DNA from: Methyloversatilis sp.
GTDB taxonomy: Bacteria; Pseudomonadota; Gammaproteobacteria; Burkholderiales; Rhodocyclaceae
Length of the DNA stretch: 64,000 bases
NCBI RefSeq assembly: GCF_030698125.1
Contig: NZ_JAUYNV010000006.1
Location: 203,186-267,185 of the forward strand
Direction of reading: 5' to 3'
Below, piece after piece: positions 7,326 through 14,666 of the stretch. How positions within the stretch are numbered: position 1 is the first letter of the stretch; every line of letters starts with the position of its first letter. A program made the translations under genes and the position numbers. The notes under the pieces are model-generated. The model worked only from the letters and a program-made list of their open reading frames with translations. It was not told the origin of the DNA and did not search any database.

Positions 7326-9792
7326 GCTGCTGTGCCGCTCGGCCTGGCGTGGCGCGAGCCGGCTTGCGCTGCTGGCCATCGCGCTCGGCGTGGCGCTCGG
7401 GGTCGCGGTATCCGCCATTCACCGGGCGGCGCTCGACGAGTTCGAATCCGGCCTGCGTGCGGTGTCGGGCTCGGCCGATCTGGAAGTGGTGGCGGCGCGC
7501 GGCATGGATGAATCGGTCTATCCCCTGCTCGCCCGCCTGCCCGACGTGGCATACGCCAGCCCGCTGGTCGAGCGCGAACTCGACGTTGCGGTCGGCGCGC
7601 GCACGCTGAAGCTGCGCGTCATCGGCCTCGATGCCTTTCGCGCGGCGGCGGTGCAGCCGACCTTGCTGCCGCCGGCCGGCGACATCGGACGCCTGCTGGA
7701 GCCGGGCGCGATCTTTCTGAGTCATGCCGCCGGTCAGGCGCTCGGCGTCCAGCCGGGGCAGACGCTGAAGCTCGGTCGCGACAACACTGCTTTCACCGTT
7801 GCGGGCTGGCTCCCGTCGGCCGGCAGTGGCGCCGTGCTGGCCGTGATGGACATCGGCGAGGCGCAGTGGCGGCTGGCCACCCTCGGTCAGATCAGCCGCG
7901 TCGCGCTGCGCCTGCGCGAAGGCGCGAATCGCGCCGAGGCGATCGCGCGCATCGCGGCCGTGCTGCCGCCGGGCGTGCACTGGCAGACGCCCGCGCAGGC
8001 GCTGGAACGGGCGGACCGGCTGTCGCGCGCCTATCGCGTCAATCTGGGTCTGCTGGCGCTGATCGCGCTGGCGGTCGGCAGCTTTCTGGTGGCGGCGACC
8101 CAGGCCGCGGCGATTGCGCGGCGCACGGCCGAGATCGCCTTCCTGCGGGCGGCCGGACTGACGCGCGCGCAGCTGTTCCGCATGCTGATCGGTGAGGGGG
8201 CGCTGCTGGGCGCGTGCGGCGCGCTGCTGGGCATCGCGCTCGGACACGCACTGGTGGCGCTCGCGCTGACGCTGATCGGCGCCGATCTGGGCGCTGGCCT
8301 GGTGTCAGGCGTGGCGCCGGCGCTGTCGTTCGACATCGCGGCCAGCGTCGGTTTCGGGTTGCTCGGCGTGGCCAGCGCGGCCGCCGGCGCCGCCTGGCCG
8401 GCGCGCGATGCGCTGATGATTGCGCCCGCACAGGCGTTGCGGGCCGGGCATTTCGGTCCGCCGCTGCGCATGCTGGACAGTCGCCGCCGCACCGCGGCGG
8501 CACTGATCGCGCTGCTGCTGGGCGTCGCCACCGCGTCGCTGCCGCCACTGGCCGGTCTGCCGCTGGGCGGCTATGCGGCGATTGCCTGCGTGCTGGTCGC
8601 CGCCGTGCTCGCCGTGCCGCCACTGGCCCGGGCGCTGGCGCGGCGCCTGCCGACGTTCTCGGCGGTGCCGCTGGATCTGGCGCGGGCGCGGCTGATGGCC
8701 GAGCCCGGGTTCGCGTCGCGCAGTGCGGCCGGCGTGCTCGCCGCCACGGCACTGATCGTCGCGATGGCCGTCATGGTGTCGTCCTTCCGCAGCTCGGTCG
8801 ACGGCTGGCTGACCGATGTGCTGCCGGCCGAGCTGTACCTGCGCGGCGATCGCGATCGACCGTGGGTGGATGACATCGAAGCGCGGCTGGCGGCCGTGCC
8901 GGGTGTCGAGCGGCTGGAAGCGATCCGGCATCAAAGCCTGCTGCTGAGCGCCGACCTGCCGGCCGTGGCGCTGATCGCCCGGCCGCTGCCGGATGACGCC
9001 GGTCGCGTGCTGCCGCGCGTCGGTGCGTCGGTGGCATCGGGTGCGCTGCCTCAGGTATGGGCGTCCGAGGCGATGGCGGATCTGTATGGCTGGATTCCCG
9101 GCCGCGAGGTCGATCTACCGCTCGCCGGGCAGTCGCTGCGCGTGCAGGTGGCCGGCCTGTGGCGCGACTACGCGCGCCAGCACGGCGCGGTGGTGATCGA
9201 TCTGGCGCGCTATCGCGCGCTGACCGGCGACACCGCTGCCGACGATTTCGGGCTGTGGCTCGATGCAGGGTCCGATGAAGAGGGCGTCGCGCGCGCGCTG
9301 CGCGATGCCAGCGGCAAGGGCGAGGCGCTGGAACTGACATCGAGCGACGAGGTGCGCCGGCTGTCGCTCGGCGTGTTCGACCGCACCTTCGCCGCGACCT
9401 ATGCGCTGGAAGCGGCGTCGGCGTTGATCGGTCTGGCCGGTATCGCGGCTGCGTTTGCCGCATCGGCCAGTGCGCGGGCGCGCGAGTTCGGGCTGTTGCG
9501 CCACATCGGCTGCACGCGCAGGCAGATCGCCGTCCAGCTCGCCGCTGAAGGTTTGCTGTGCGCGTTGCCCGGACTGCTGCTGGGTCTGGTCGCCGGGTTC
9601 GCGATGAGTGCGCTGCTGATTGAAGTCGTGAACCGCCAGTCCTTCCACTGGAGCATGGACTGGGAGGTGCCCTGGGACTGGCTCGCCGTCATTGTGTTCG
9701 CCATGCTGGCGGCCTCGACGCTCGCGGCAATACTGGGCGCACGCGGTGCGCTGGGTGTGGCCGCGGTGCGCGCGGTAAAGCTGGATGATTGA
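7318..9792 (+). CDS. FtsX-like ABC transporter permease
   Basis: 824 aa. It has an N-terminal helix (about 12-35), a periplasmic MacB-PCD-like region, a first FtsX block of three helices (about 240-350), two further helices (about 390-440), a second periplasmic domain (about 490-680) and a final three-helix FtsX block (about 690-815). This 2 x FtsX architecture matches YbbP-like permeases. It overlaps the ATPase gene by 8 bp. The substrate is unknown; YbbA/YbbP-type systems are candidates for lipid or hydrophobic-molecule handling at the inner membrane. Confidence 0.88.
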   Translation: MLELLCRSAWRGASRLALLAIALGVALGVAVSAIHRAALDEFESGLRAVSGSADLEVVAARGMDESVYPLLARLPDVAYASPLVERELDVAVGARTLKLRVIGLDAFRAAAVQPTLLPPAGDIGRLLEPGAIFLSHAAGQALGVQPGQTLKLGRDNTAFTVAGWLPSAGSGAVLAVMDIGEAQWRLATLGQISRVALRLREGANRAEAIARIAAVLPPGVHWQTPAQALERADRLSRAYRVNLGLLALIALAVGSFLVAATQAAAIARRTAEIAFLRAAGLTRAQLFRMLIGEGALLGACGALLGIALGHALVALALTLIGADLGAGLVSGVAPALSFDIAASVGFGLLGVASAAAGAAWPARDALMIAPAQALRAGHFGPPLRMLDSRRRTAAALIALLLGVATASLPPLAGLPLGGYAAIACVLVAAVLAVPPLARALARRLPTFSAVPLDLARARLMAEPGFASRSAAGVLAATALIVAMAVMVSSFRSSVDGWLTDVLPAELYLRGDRDRPWVDDIEARLAAVPGVERLEAIRHQSLLLSADLPAVALIARPLPDDAGRVLPRVGASVASGALPQVWASEAMADLYGWIPGREVDLPLAGQSLRVQVAGLWRDYARQHGAVVIDLARYRALTGDTAADDFGLWLDAGSDEEGVARALRDASGKGEALELTSSDEVRRLSLGVFDRTFAATYALEAASALIGLAGIAAAFAASASARAREFGLLRHIGCTRRQIAVQLAAEGLLCALPGLLLGLVAGFAMSALLIEVVNRQSFHWSMDWEVPWDWLAVIVFAMLAASTLAAILGARGALGVAAVRAVKLDD

Positions 9793-9889
9793 GGAAGCAA
9801 CAGCTTGATGAGGTAGCCGGACAACCGGGCTGGGCGACGCGTCGGGTCGCGACGATTGTCCGCCGGGCCAAGCCCCTTACAATGAAGTC

Positions 9890-10387
9890 ATGGCGCGCAA
9901 ACTATTTGATTTTGGCAAGGCCGATACAGTCAATGACTGGTCGCCGATCGATGATGGCGTGATGGGCGGCATGTCGCGCAGCCGGCTGCGGCCGGACCCT
10001 GCCGGGCACGCGGTATTCGAAGGCATCGTGTCGCTGGAACGCAACGGCGGCTTCGCCTCGGTGCGCGCCCAGCCGGGCAATATCGCCGAGCCCGGCGCGA
10101 CCCACTATGGGCTCGTGGTGCTGGGCGACGGCAAGCGCTACAAGCTCAGCCTGCGCTGCGACGACGATTTCGACGGCCTGAGCCACCAGATCAGCTTCGA
10201 ACCGCCGGCCGGTCAATGGGCCACCGTGCATCTGCCGGTGGCGGCGTTCCGCGCCACCTTCCGCGGTCGCAACGTGATGGGTGCGCCGCCGCTCGACCCG
10301 TCGCGCGCGCGGCAGATCGGTCTGATGATCGCCGACCGTCAGGCGGGTACCTTCTCGCTCGGCATCCGCGCGATCCGGGTCGAATGA
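9890..10387 (+). CDS. CIA30 family protein
   Basis: 165 aa. It matches the CIA30 (complex I intermediate-associated protein 30) beta-sandwich family: an N-terminal DWSPIDDGVMGGMSRSR motif, then YGLVVLGDGKRYKLSLR and a C-terminal IGLMIADRQAGTFSLGIRAI segment. In eukaryotes CIA30 helps complex I assembly; bacterial members are uncharacterised carbohydrate-binding-like sandwiches. A possible promoter lies just upstream (TTGTCC at 9856 and TACAAT at 9878, 16-bp spacer), which would leave almost no leader, so it is only tentative. Confidence 0.85.
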   Translation: MARKLFDFGKADTVNDWSPIDDGVMGGMSRSRLRPDPAGHAVFEGIVSLERNGGFASVRAQPGNIAEPGATHYGLVVLGDGKRYKLSLRCDDDFDGLSHQISFEPPAGQWATVHLPVAAFRATFRGRNVMGAPPLDPSRARQIGLMIADRQAGTFSLGIRAIRVE

Positions 10388-10396
10388 ACGTCTTGC

Positions 10397-10528
10397 TCAG
10401 TGCGGCTTGATCAGCGGCTGCATCAGTTCGGACGCATTTTTCTTCGCCTGCTTGGCGGCCTTCTTTTCCTTCGGTGTCGACGCCGCCTGTTTCTTCGTCG
10501 CCTTCACGCTGTTTCGTTCCTTGCTCAT
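10397..10528 (-). CDS. Small lysine/alanine-rich protein (43 aa)
   Basis: A complete short frame on the minus strand, ATG at 10528 to TGA at 10397-10399. The product begins MSKERNSVKATKKQAA and has about a quarter Lys, ending in LMQPLIKPH. A purine-rich GAAAGG lies at Shine-Dalgarno distance upstream of the ATG. The composition suggests a nucleic-acid-binding or disordered tail-like peptide, but no domain is recognised. It is convergent with the CIA30 gene. It could be non-coding, although codon use and the ribosome-binding site favour a gene. Confidence 0.55.
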   Translation of the reverse strand: MSKERNSVKATKKQAASTPKEKKAAKQAKKNASELMQPLIKPH

Positions 10529-10626
10529 GGTGTGACCTTTCGAGTGCCGCCGGCGCAGTAGGCGCATGGCTCGGCCCGAGCACTATAAGCCGATGCGGCC
10601 TTGCGGCGGGAAATGACGGGTGCGGC

Positions 10627-12375
10627 TCAGTCGCCGCCGAGTTGCGAGTGGTAGAGGTTGGCGTACATGCCGCCGGCTGCCAGCAGCTCTGCGTGGCGAC
10701 CGATCTCGGCGATGCGCCCGCGATCCATCACGACGATGCGGTCGGCCCGTTCGATCGTGGACAGCCGGTGCGCGATGACCAGCGTGGTGCGGTTCTTCAT
10801 CAGCACTTCGAGTGCAGCCTGCACCTGCCGCTCCGATTCGGTGTCGAGCGCCGACGTCGCCTCGTCGAGAATGAGCACCGGTGCGTCCTTCAGCAGTGCG
10901 CGCGCGATCGCCAGCCGCTGGCGCTGGCCGCCGGACAGCTTGACGCCGTTTTCGCCGATCAGCGTGTCGAAGCCTTCCGGCATGGCCTGGATGAAGTCGA
11001 GCGCGTAGGCCGCGCGCGCGGCGGCTTCGATGTCGCCGCGATCGGTGTCGCGCAGCGCACCGTAGGCGATGTTGGCCGCCACGGTGTCGTTGAACAGCAC
11101 CACGTCCTGGCTCACCAGCGCCATGTTGGCGCGCAGGCTGGCCAGCCGGATGTGCTGGATGTCGTGACCATCGAGCAGGATGCGTCCGCTGCCCGGCGTG
11201 TAGAAGCGCGCCAGCAGATGAGCCAGCGTGGTCTTGCCTGAGCCGGATGCGCCGACCAGCGCGACCGTTTCGCCCGGTGCGATGGCCAGATCGATGTGCT
11301 GCAGCACGCGTTCGTCGCGCCCCGGATAACCGAAGCCGAGCTGGTCGAAGTCGATGCGGCCGAGTGCGCGCTCGATGTCTACCGTCCCGGTGTCGCGCTC
11401 AGCCTGTTCGTCGATCAGCTGGAACACGCTTTCCGCCGCCGCCAGCCCGCGCTGCAGCGGCGCGTTGACGTCGGTCAGTCGCTTCAGCGGCGCCAGCAGC
11501 ATCAGCATGGCGGTGACGAAGCCCATGAAACTGCCGACCGTCGTGCGGTTGCTCGCCGAGTCGTGCAGAGCCACGGCGATGACGATGCCCAGCGCCATCG
11601 CAGTCAGCACCTGGGTCATCGGCGACACCAGCGACGCGGCAACGATGTTGCGCATGTTCTGCCGTCGCTGCTTGCGACAGGCCGCATCGAAACGGCCCAT
11701 TTCGTAGTCCTGGCCACCGAAAATCTTGACCACCTTGTGCGCTTCGATGGTTTCTTCCAGTGTGTGCGCGATGCTGCCCATGGCGGTCTGCGCACCGCGC
11801 GCCGATTCGCGGATGCGGCGGGAACTCAGGCGCACCACGATGGCGATCAGCGGCAGCATGCCGAGCACGATGAGCGTGAGCTTCCAGTCCAGCCACAGCA
11901 GCCAGGCGAGCAGGCCGGCCACGGTCAGTGTGTCGCGCACGAATACGGTGATGACATTGGTCGCCGCCTGCGTCACGCCCTGCACGTCGTAGGCGACCTT
12001 GGAAATGAGCGCGCCGGAATTGTGGTTGTCGAAGAATTCGGTCGGCAGCGCCAGCAGGCGGCCGAACATCGCGCGGCGCAGGTCAAGCACGACGTTGTTG
12101 GCGGCCCAGGCGAAGGCGTAGTCGGCGATGAAGCCGAAAATGCCGCGCGCGGCGAACAGCGCGACGATGAGCACCGGATAGAACCACACGGCATCCGGGT
12201 CACTGCCGCCGAAACCGCCGTCGAGCAGCGATTTCATGATGGCCGGAAATACCGGTTCGGCCGCCGCGGTGAGCGCCATGCAGAGCAGTGCGACGGCAAA
12301 AGCCACCCAGTAGGGACGCACGTAACCGAGCAGGCGCACATAGATCGCGCGGCTGGAAACCTGGACTGAAGTCAT
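10627..12375 (-). CDS. msbA: Lipid A/phospholipid ABC exporter MsbA
   Basis: 582 aa half-transporter: six transmembrane helices in the first ~310 residues, then an ATPase domain with Walker A VGASGSGKTT, signature KLSGGQRQR, Walker B VLILDEATSALD and switch His in IAHRL. Length and order fit MsbA (about 580 aa), which flips core-lipid A across the inner membrane. The LPTEFFDNHNSGALISK coupling-helix region is typical. A histidine-phosphatase gene lies 44 bp upstream on the same strand and may share its transcript. Confidence 0.9.
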   Translation of the reverse strand: MTSVQVSSRAIYVRLLGYVRPYWVAFAVALLCMALTAAAEPVFPAIMKSLLDGGFGGSDPDAVWFYPVLIVALFAARGIFGFIADYAFAWAANNVVLDLRRAMFGRLLALPTEFFDNHNSGALISKVAYDVQGVTQAATNVITVFVRDTLTVAGLLAWLLWLDWKLTLIVLGMLPLIAIVVRLSSRRIRESARGAQTAMGSIAHTLEETIEAHKVVKIFGGQDYEMGRFDAACRKQRRQNMRNIVAASLVSPMTQVLTAMALGIVIAVALHDSASNRTTVGSFMGFVTAMLMLLAPLKRLTDVNAPLQRGLAAAESVFQLIDEQAERDTGTVDIERALGRIDFDQLGFGYPGRDERVLQHIDLAIAPGETVALVGASGSGKTTLAHLLARFYTPGSGRILLDGHDIQHIRLASLRANMALVSQDVVLFNDTVAANIAYGALRDTDRGDIEAAARAAYALDFIQAMPEGFDTLIGENGVKLSGGQRQRLAIARALLKDAPVLILDEATSALDTESERQVQAALEVLMKNRTTLVIAHRLSTIERADRIVVMDRGRIAEIGRHAELLAAGGMYANLYHSQLGGD

Positions 12376-12419
12376 GGCGGGTCAGCTGCTGAGAAGCGCG
12401 GATTATAGGTGCAGCGCGC

Positions 12420-13001
12420 TCAGCGGTTGAATGCGCGCAGTTTGGCGCCGAGCGGACCGATCGTCAGATGTGTCAGGTGGCCGAAGTCGAATTCCAGATT
12501 CAGCCAGCGCTCGGGCGGCAGCCCGAGCAGCGTGCCGGTCAGCGCGCGCATCGGCCCGTTGTGGCCGACCAGTACGAGCGCATCGGTGCCGTGCCGGTGC
12601 GCCTCGAACGCGGTCCAGACGCGCGCGGCCATGTCGGCGTACAGCTCGCCAGCCGGCGCCCGGAAGTCGATCAGGGCATTGCCCCAGGTGTCGAAGCCGT
12701 GCGGCGGAATGTCGCTGAACGGCTTCATTTCCCAGTCGCCGAAGTCAAGTTCGCGCAGCCGCTCGTCGGTTTCCACCGCCGGATGCAGGGCATCAGCCAA
12801 AAGGCGCGCCCGCTGCAGCGGGCTGCTGACGGTGCGCACACCGGCCGGCAGGAGCGGGCGCAGTCGGTCGGCGCAGGCCACCGGATCCTCGGCGACGTCG
12901 AGGTCGGTCACGCCGTAACATAGCCCCGGCGCCACAGCCGGCTTCGGATGACGCACCAGATAGAGGTTCAGCGGATCCCTCAAACGGAACATTCCGCTCA
13001 T
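12420..13001 (-). CDS. Histidine phosphatase family protein (CobC/GpmB-like)
   Basis: 193 aa. It has the phosphohistidine motif LVRHPKP near the N-terminus, SSPLQRAR and the second catalytic His in LVGHNGPMR, with RELDFGDWE between, the form seen in alpha-ribazole-phosphatase-like members. No cobalamin genes are nearby, so a CobC function is not supported by context. It is likely a cytoplasmic phosphomonoesterase of unknown substrate. It ends 44 bp before msbA. The start could also be the second Met (MFRLRDP), three residues in. Confidence 0.8.
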   Translation of the reverse strand: MSGMFRLRDPLNLYLVRHPKPAVAPGLCYGVTDLDVAEDPVACADRLRPLLPAGVRTVSSPLQRARLLADALHPAVETDERLRELDFGDWEMKPFSDIPPHGFDTWGNALIDFRAPAGELYADMAARVWTAFEAHRHGTDALVLVGHNGPMRALTGTLLGLPPERWLNLEFDFGHLTHLTIGPLGAKLRAFNR

Positions 13002-13146
13002 GGTGTGCCGCCTGTGGCATTACCCGAACATGTCGGCGCACCGGGCCGAGTCGCATCACTGACACACAGTGCTGAGCTTGCGATCCACTGTGCTGCGCCG
13101 CAAAAATAAACCAAGAATTTATTCACGATCCAATACTGGCGCGGGG

Positions 13147-13175
13147 TTGAAAGAGTTGTTGCAGTGCACTATATT
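13147..13175 (+). promoter_or_regulatory. Strong sigma70-type promoter with inverted repeat
   Basis: TTGAAA at 13147-13152 and TATATT at 13170-13175, separated by 17 bp, within an AT-rich stretch in otherwise GC-rich DNA. Overlapping it is an inverted repeat, GTTGTTG at 13155-13161 and CAACAAC at 13181-13187, spanning the -10 element, which could be an operator. It drives the small secreted protein gene that starts at 13216. Confidence 0.7.
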
Positions 13176-13215
13176 GAATTCAACAACTGCTTTTTAACTT
13201 GCTGGGAGCTTCATC

Positions 13216-13470
13216 ATGAAAACCACTGCACTCCGTATCTTGCTCGCTGCGAGCCTTTCACTTTCGGCCTTTGCGGCGTCTGCCGATACCGCCGGATCGT
13301 CGAAGGCGGTCGGACACCCCGAAGACTACAAGGTGTTCATTGACGCCAAGACGGGTTACGCCTTCGTGCGCACGCCGGCACGCTGGGTGTTCACCCGCAA
13401 GGTGGATGCCGGCCGTGTCGCCGAAACGTCCATCGACAAGCGCATCGATACGGCCGAACTGGCGCGTTGA
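13216..13470 (+). CDS. Small secreted protein of unknown function
   Basis: 84 aa with a clear signal peptide (MKTTALRILLAASLSLSAFAASA, cut near residue 23). The ~60-residue mature chain contains DAKTGYAFVRTPARWVFTRKV and ends DTAELAR; no domain is recognised and there are no Cys residues. It has a GGGAG ribosome-binding site, a near-consensus promoter and an intrinsic terminator of its own, so it is a well-expressed single-gene unit. The role is unknown; periplasmic location is inferred from the signal peptide. Confidence 0.75.
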   Translation: MKTTALRILLAASLSLSAFAASADTAGSSKAVGHPEDYKVFIDAKTGYAFVRTPARWVFTRKVDAGRVAETSIDKRIDTAELAR

Positions 13471-13508
13471 TCGCAGGACCCGGCGGGTTTGCCCCCGCCG
13501 CCCACCCG

Positions 13509-13541
13509 AAAAAGCCACTCGCAAGAGTGGCTTTTTCTTTT
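13509..13541 (+). terminator. Rho-independent terminator
   Basis: Perfect 12-bp stem (AAAAAGCCACTC at 13509-13520 pairing with GAGTGGCTTTTT at 13525-13536) with a GCAA tetraloop, running into a T-rich tract. It lies 38 bp after the small secreted protein gene and closes that unit. Confidence 0.92.
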
Positions 13542-13603
13542 GCGCAGCCGGCCGGCCGGTACTTGTCTTGACCGCCTGATGGGCGCCCCCCTATAGTTCG
13601 CCG

Positions 13604-13798
13604 ATGGATCACGATATCAATCAATTGGGCGACCGTCTCGACATCCTGCTGGGTCGATTCGGGGCGCTGCACGATGAAAACATCGTCCTGCGCAACCGCG
13701 TGGCGGCGCTCGAAGGCGAGAACAGGGTGCTCGGCGACAAGGTCGAAGCGGCGCGCGAGAAGGTGAGCAGTCTGCTCGAAAGGTTGCCACAGGAATGA
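13604..13798 (+). CDS. ZapB-like coiled-coil protein (TIGR02449-type)
   Basis: 64 aa, almost entirely a predicted coiled coil: LGDRLDILLGRFGALHDEN is followed by heptads of Leu, Val and Glu to the end. Such short coiled coils encoded directly before zapA are the usual ZapB-like cell-division partner in beta- and gammaproteobacteria; a role in Z-ring crosslinking is inferred from this context. Its stop overlaps the zapA start (ATGA at 13795-13798). Confidence 0.8.
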   Translation: MDHDINQLGDRLDILLGRFGALHDENIVLRNRVAALEGENRVLGDKVEAAREKVSSLLERLPQE

Positions 13799-14112
13799 GC
13801 CGCGAACCCGCGCAGGCGGAAACCACTGAAATCACGATACTCGGACGCGAGTACCGGGTGCAATGCCGGGAAGGCGATCGCGAGGCGCTGAACGCGTCGG
13901 TCGAACTGGTCGAGCGCCGCATGCGCGATCTGGCGGAGACGACGCGCGCGTCCGGCGAACGTCTGGCGGTCATGTGTGCGCTCAATCTGGCGCACGAAAT
14001 TTTTCAGATGCAGGCGACCGGCGGTGTTGATTTGGTGCCGCTGCGGCGTAGAATAAATTCCATGCAATCACGCATTGAAGAGGTGCTTTCCAGTCAGGAA
14101 AAGCTTTTCTAG
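13795..14112 (+). CDS. zapA: Cell division protein ZapA
   Basis: 105 aa. The N-terminal ITILGREYRVQC beta segment is followed by the ERRMRDLAETTRASGERLAVMCALNLAHE helix and a C-terminal helix ending in EEVLSSQEKLF, the ZapA fold. ZapA binds and bundles FtsZ filaments at midcell. The ATGA overlap with the zapB-like gene implies coupled translation. The 6S RNA gene follows within about 40 bp, the conserved order zapA-ssrS, although the 5-formyl-THF cyclo-ligase gene that often comes next is at 47,104 here. Confidence 0.92.
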   Translation: MSREPAQAETTEITILGREYRVQCREGDREALNASVELVERRMRDLAETTRASGERLAVMCALNLAHEIFQMQATGGVDLVPLRRRINSMQSRIEEVLSSQEKLF

Positions 14113-14144
14113 ATGCCGGTTGCGTCAGGGCTGACCGCCCTGAG

Positions 14145-14335
14145 CATCAATCCCCTGCGGTGTTCGCCAAGGTCATAGATTCCTTGAACCAATGTTGATT
14201 GGCATGAGGTCGCGAACCTAGGACGCCGCTGTTGTGCCGGCCCTTCACGGGCTGGCCTGATGCGGCAGGAACGCAGCCGCTCTGAACCCTCGGTTCAGGA
14301 TGCCGGCCTAGCGACATGCGCGGGGGTCCCCCTAC
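14145..14335 (+). ncRNA. ssrS: 6S RNA
   Basis: It lies directly downstream of zapA. The closing stem can be read from the bases: CCCCTGCGGTGTTCGC at 14152-14167 pairs with GCGACATGCGCGGGGG at 14311-14326, with one bulged T and G-T wobbles, as the equivalent TGTTCGC/GCGGCA stem does in E. coli 6S RNA. The interior has GAACCCTCGGTTC, similar to the GAACC...GGTTC hairpin in the 3' half, around a long open centre. 6S RNA mimics an open promoter and sequesters sigma70 RNA polymerase in stationary phase. Ends are approximate to about 10 bases; a small TCAGGG/CCCTGA hairpin at 14125-14143 lies just before it. Confidence 0.85.
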
Positions 14336-14666
14336 CGACAGCCCACCACCCCGGGCGCGCGGTACGGTCACCAAGGTGACCGCCTCTGGCGGGCGATGAG
14401 ACACATCGCAGCCATGGTCTTGTGGCTTATCTGTCACAGACTGCTCCAACTCAGTGTCTTTGCAGCAAAGTTGTGCATAAGCGGACCGGTTCGTACTGGC
14501 GTGGCTTGAACGATCGTTCGTTATGAACGAAACTCGTTTGCCACCTGTTGTTCTGCATTTGCAGAACAGCGGTCGCCTGCGTCGACCTGTCGGCCGGTGC
14601 GCCTGCAGAACCCCGAAGCGCGTCATCTGCGGCTTCCTGAATTTCAAACTGTCTTACGGAGTCTGT
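14336..14666 (+). promoter_or_regulatory. Leader of the ligase/TTT locus with candidate operator
   Basis: A stretch without a convincing gene. It holds two inverted repeats. CGGTCACC/GGTGACCG at 14365-14382 (2-bp loop, no T-tract) lies close behind 6S RNA. The 12-bp perfect palindrome GAACGATCGTTC at 14508-14519 resembles operators of TetR-family regulators. An in-frame extension of the ligase from 14523 lacks family similarity and is treated as leader. ACGGAG precedes the chosen ATG at 14667. No matching regulator gene is present in the window. Confidence 0.4.

Noticed and set aside
12420..13001. Alpha-ribazole phosphatase (cobC) assignment
   Set aside because: Motifs fit the wider histidine phosphatase family, but no cobalamin genes are nearby, so the specific name was not used.
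14125..14143. Terminator between zapA and 6S RNA
   Set aside because: TCAGGG/CCCTGA forms only a 6-bp stem with no T-tract and may belong to the 6S precursor.
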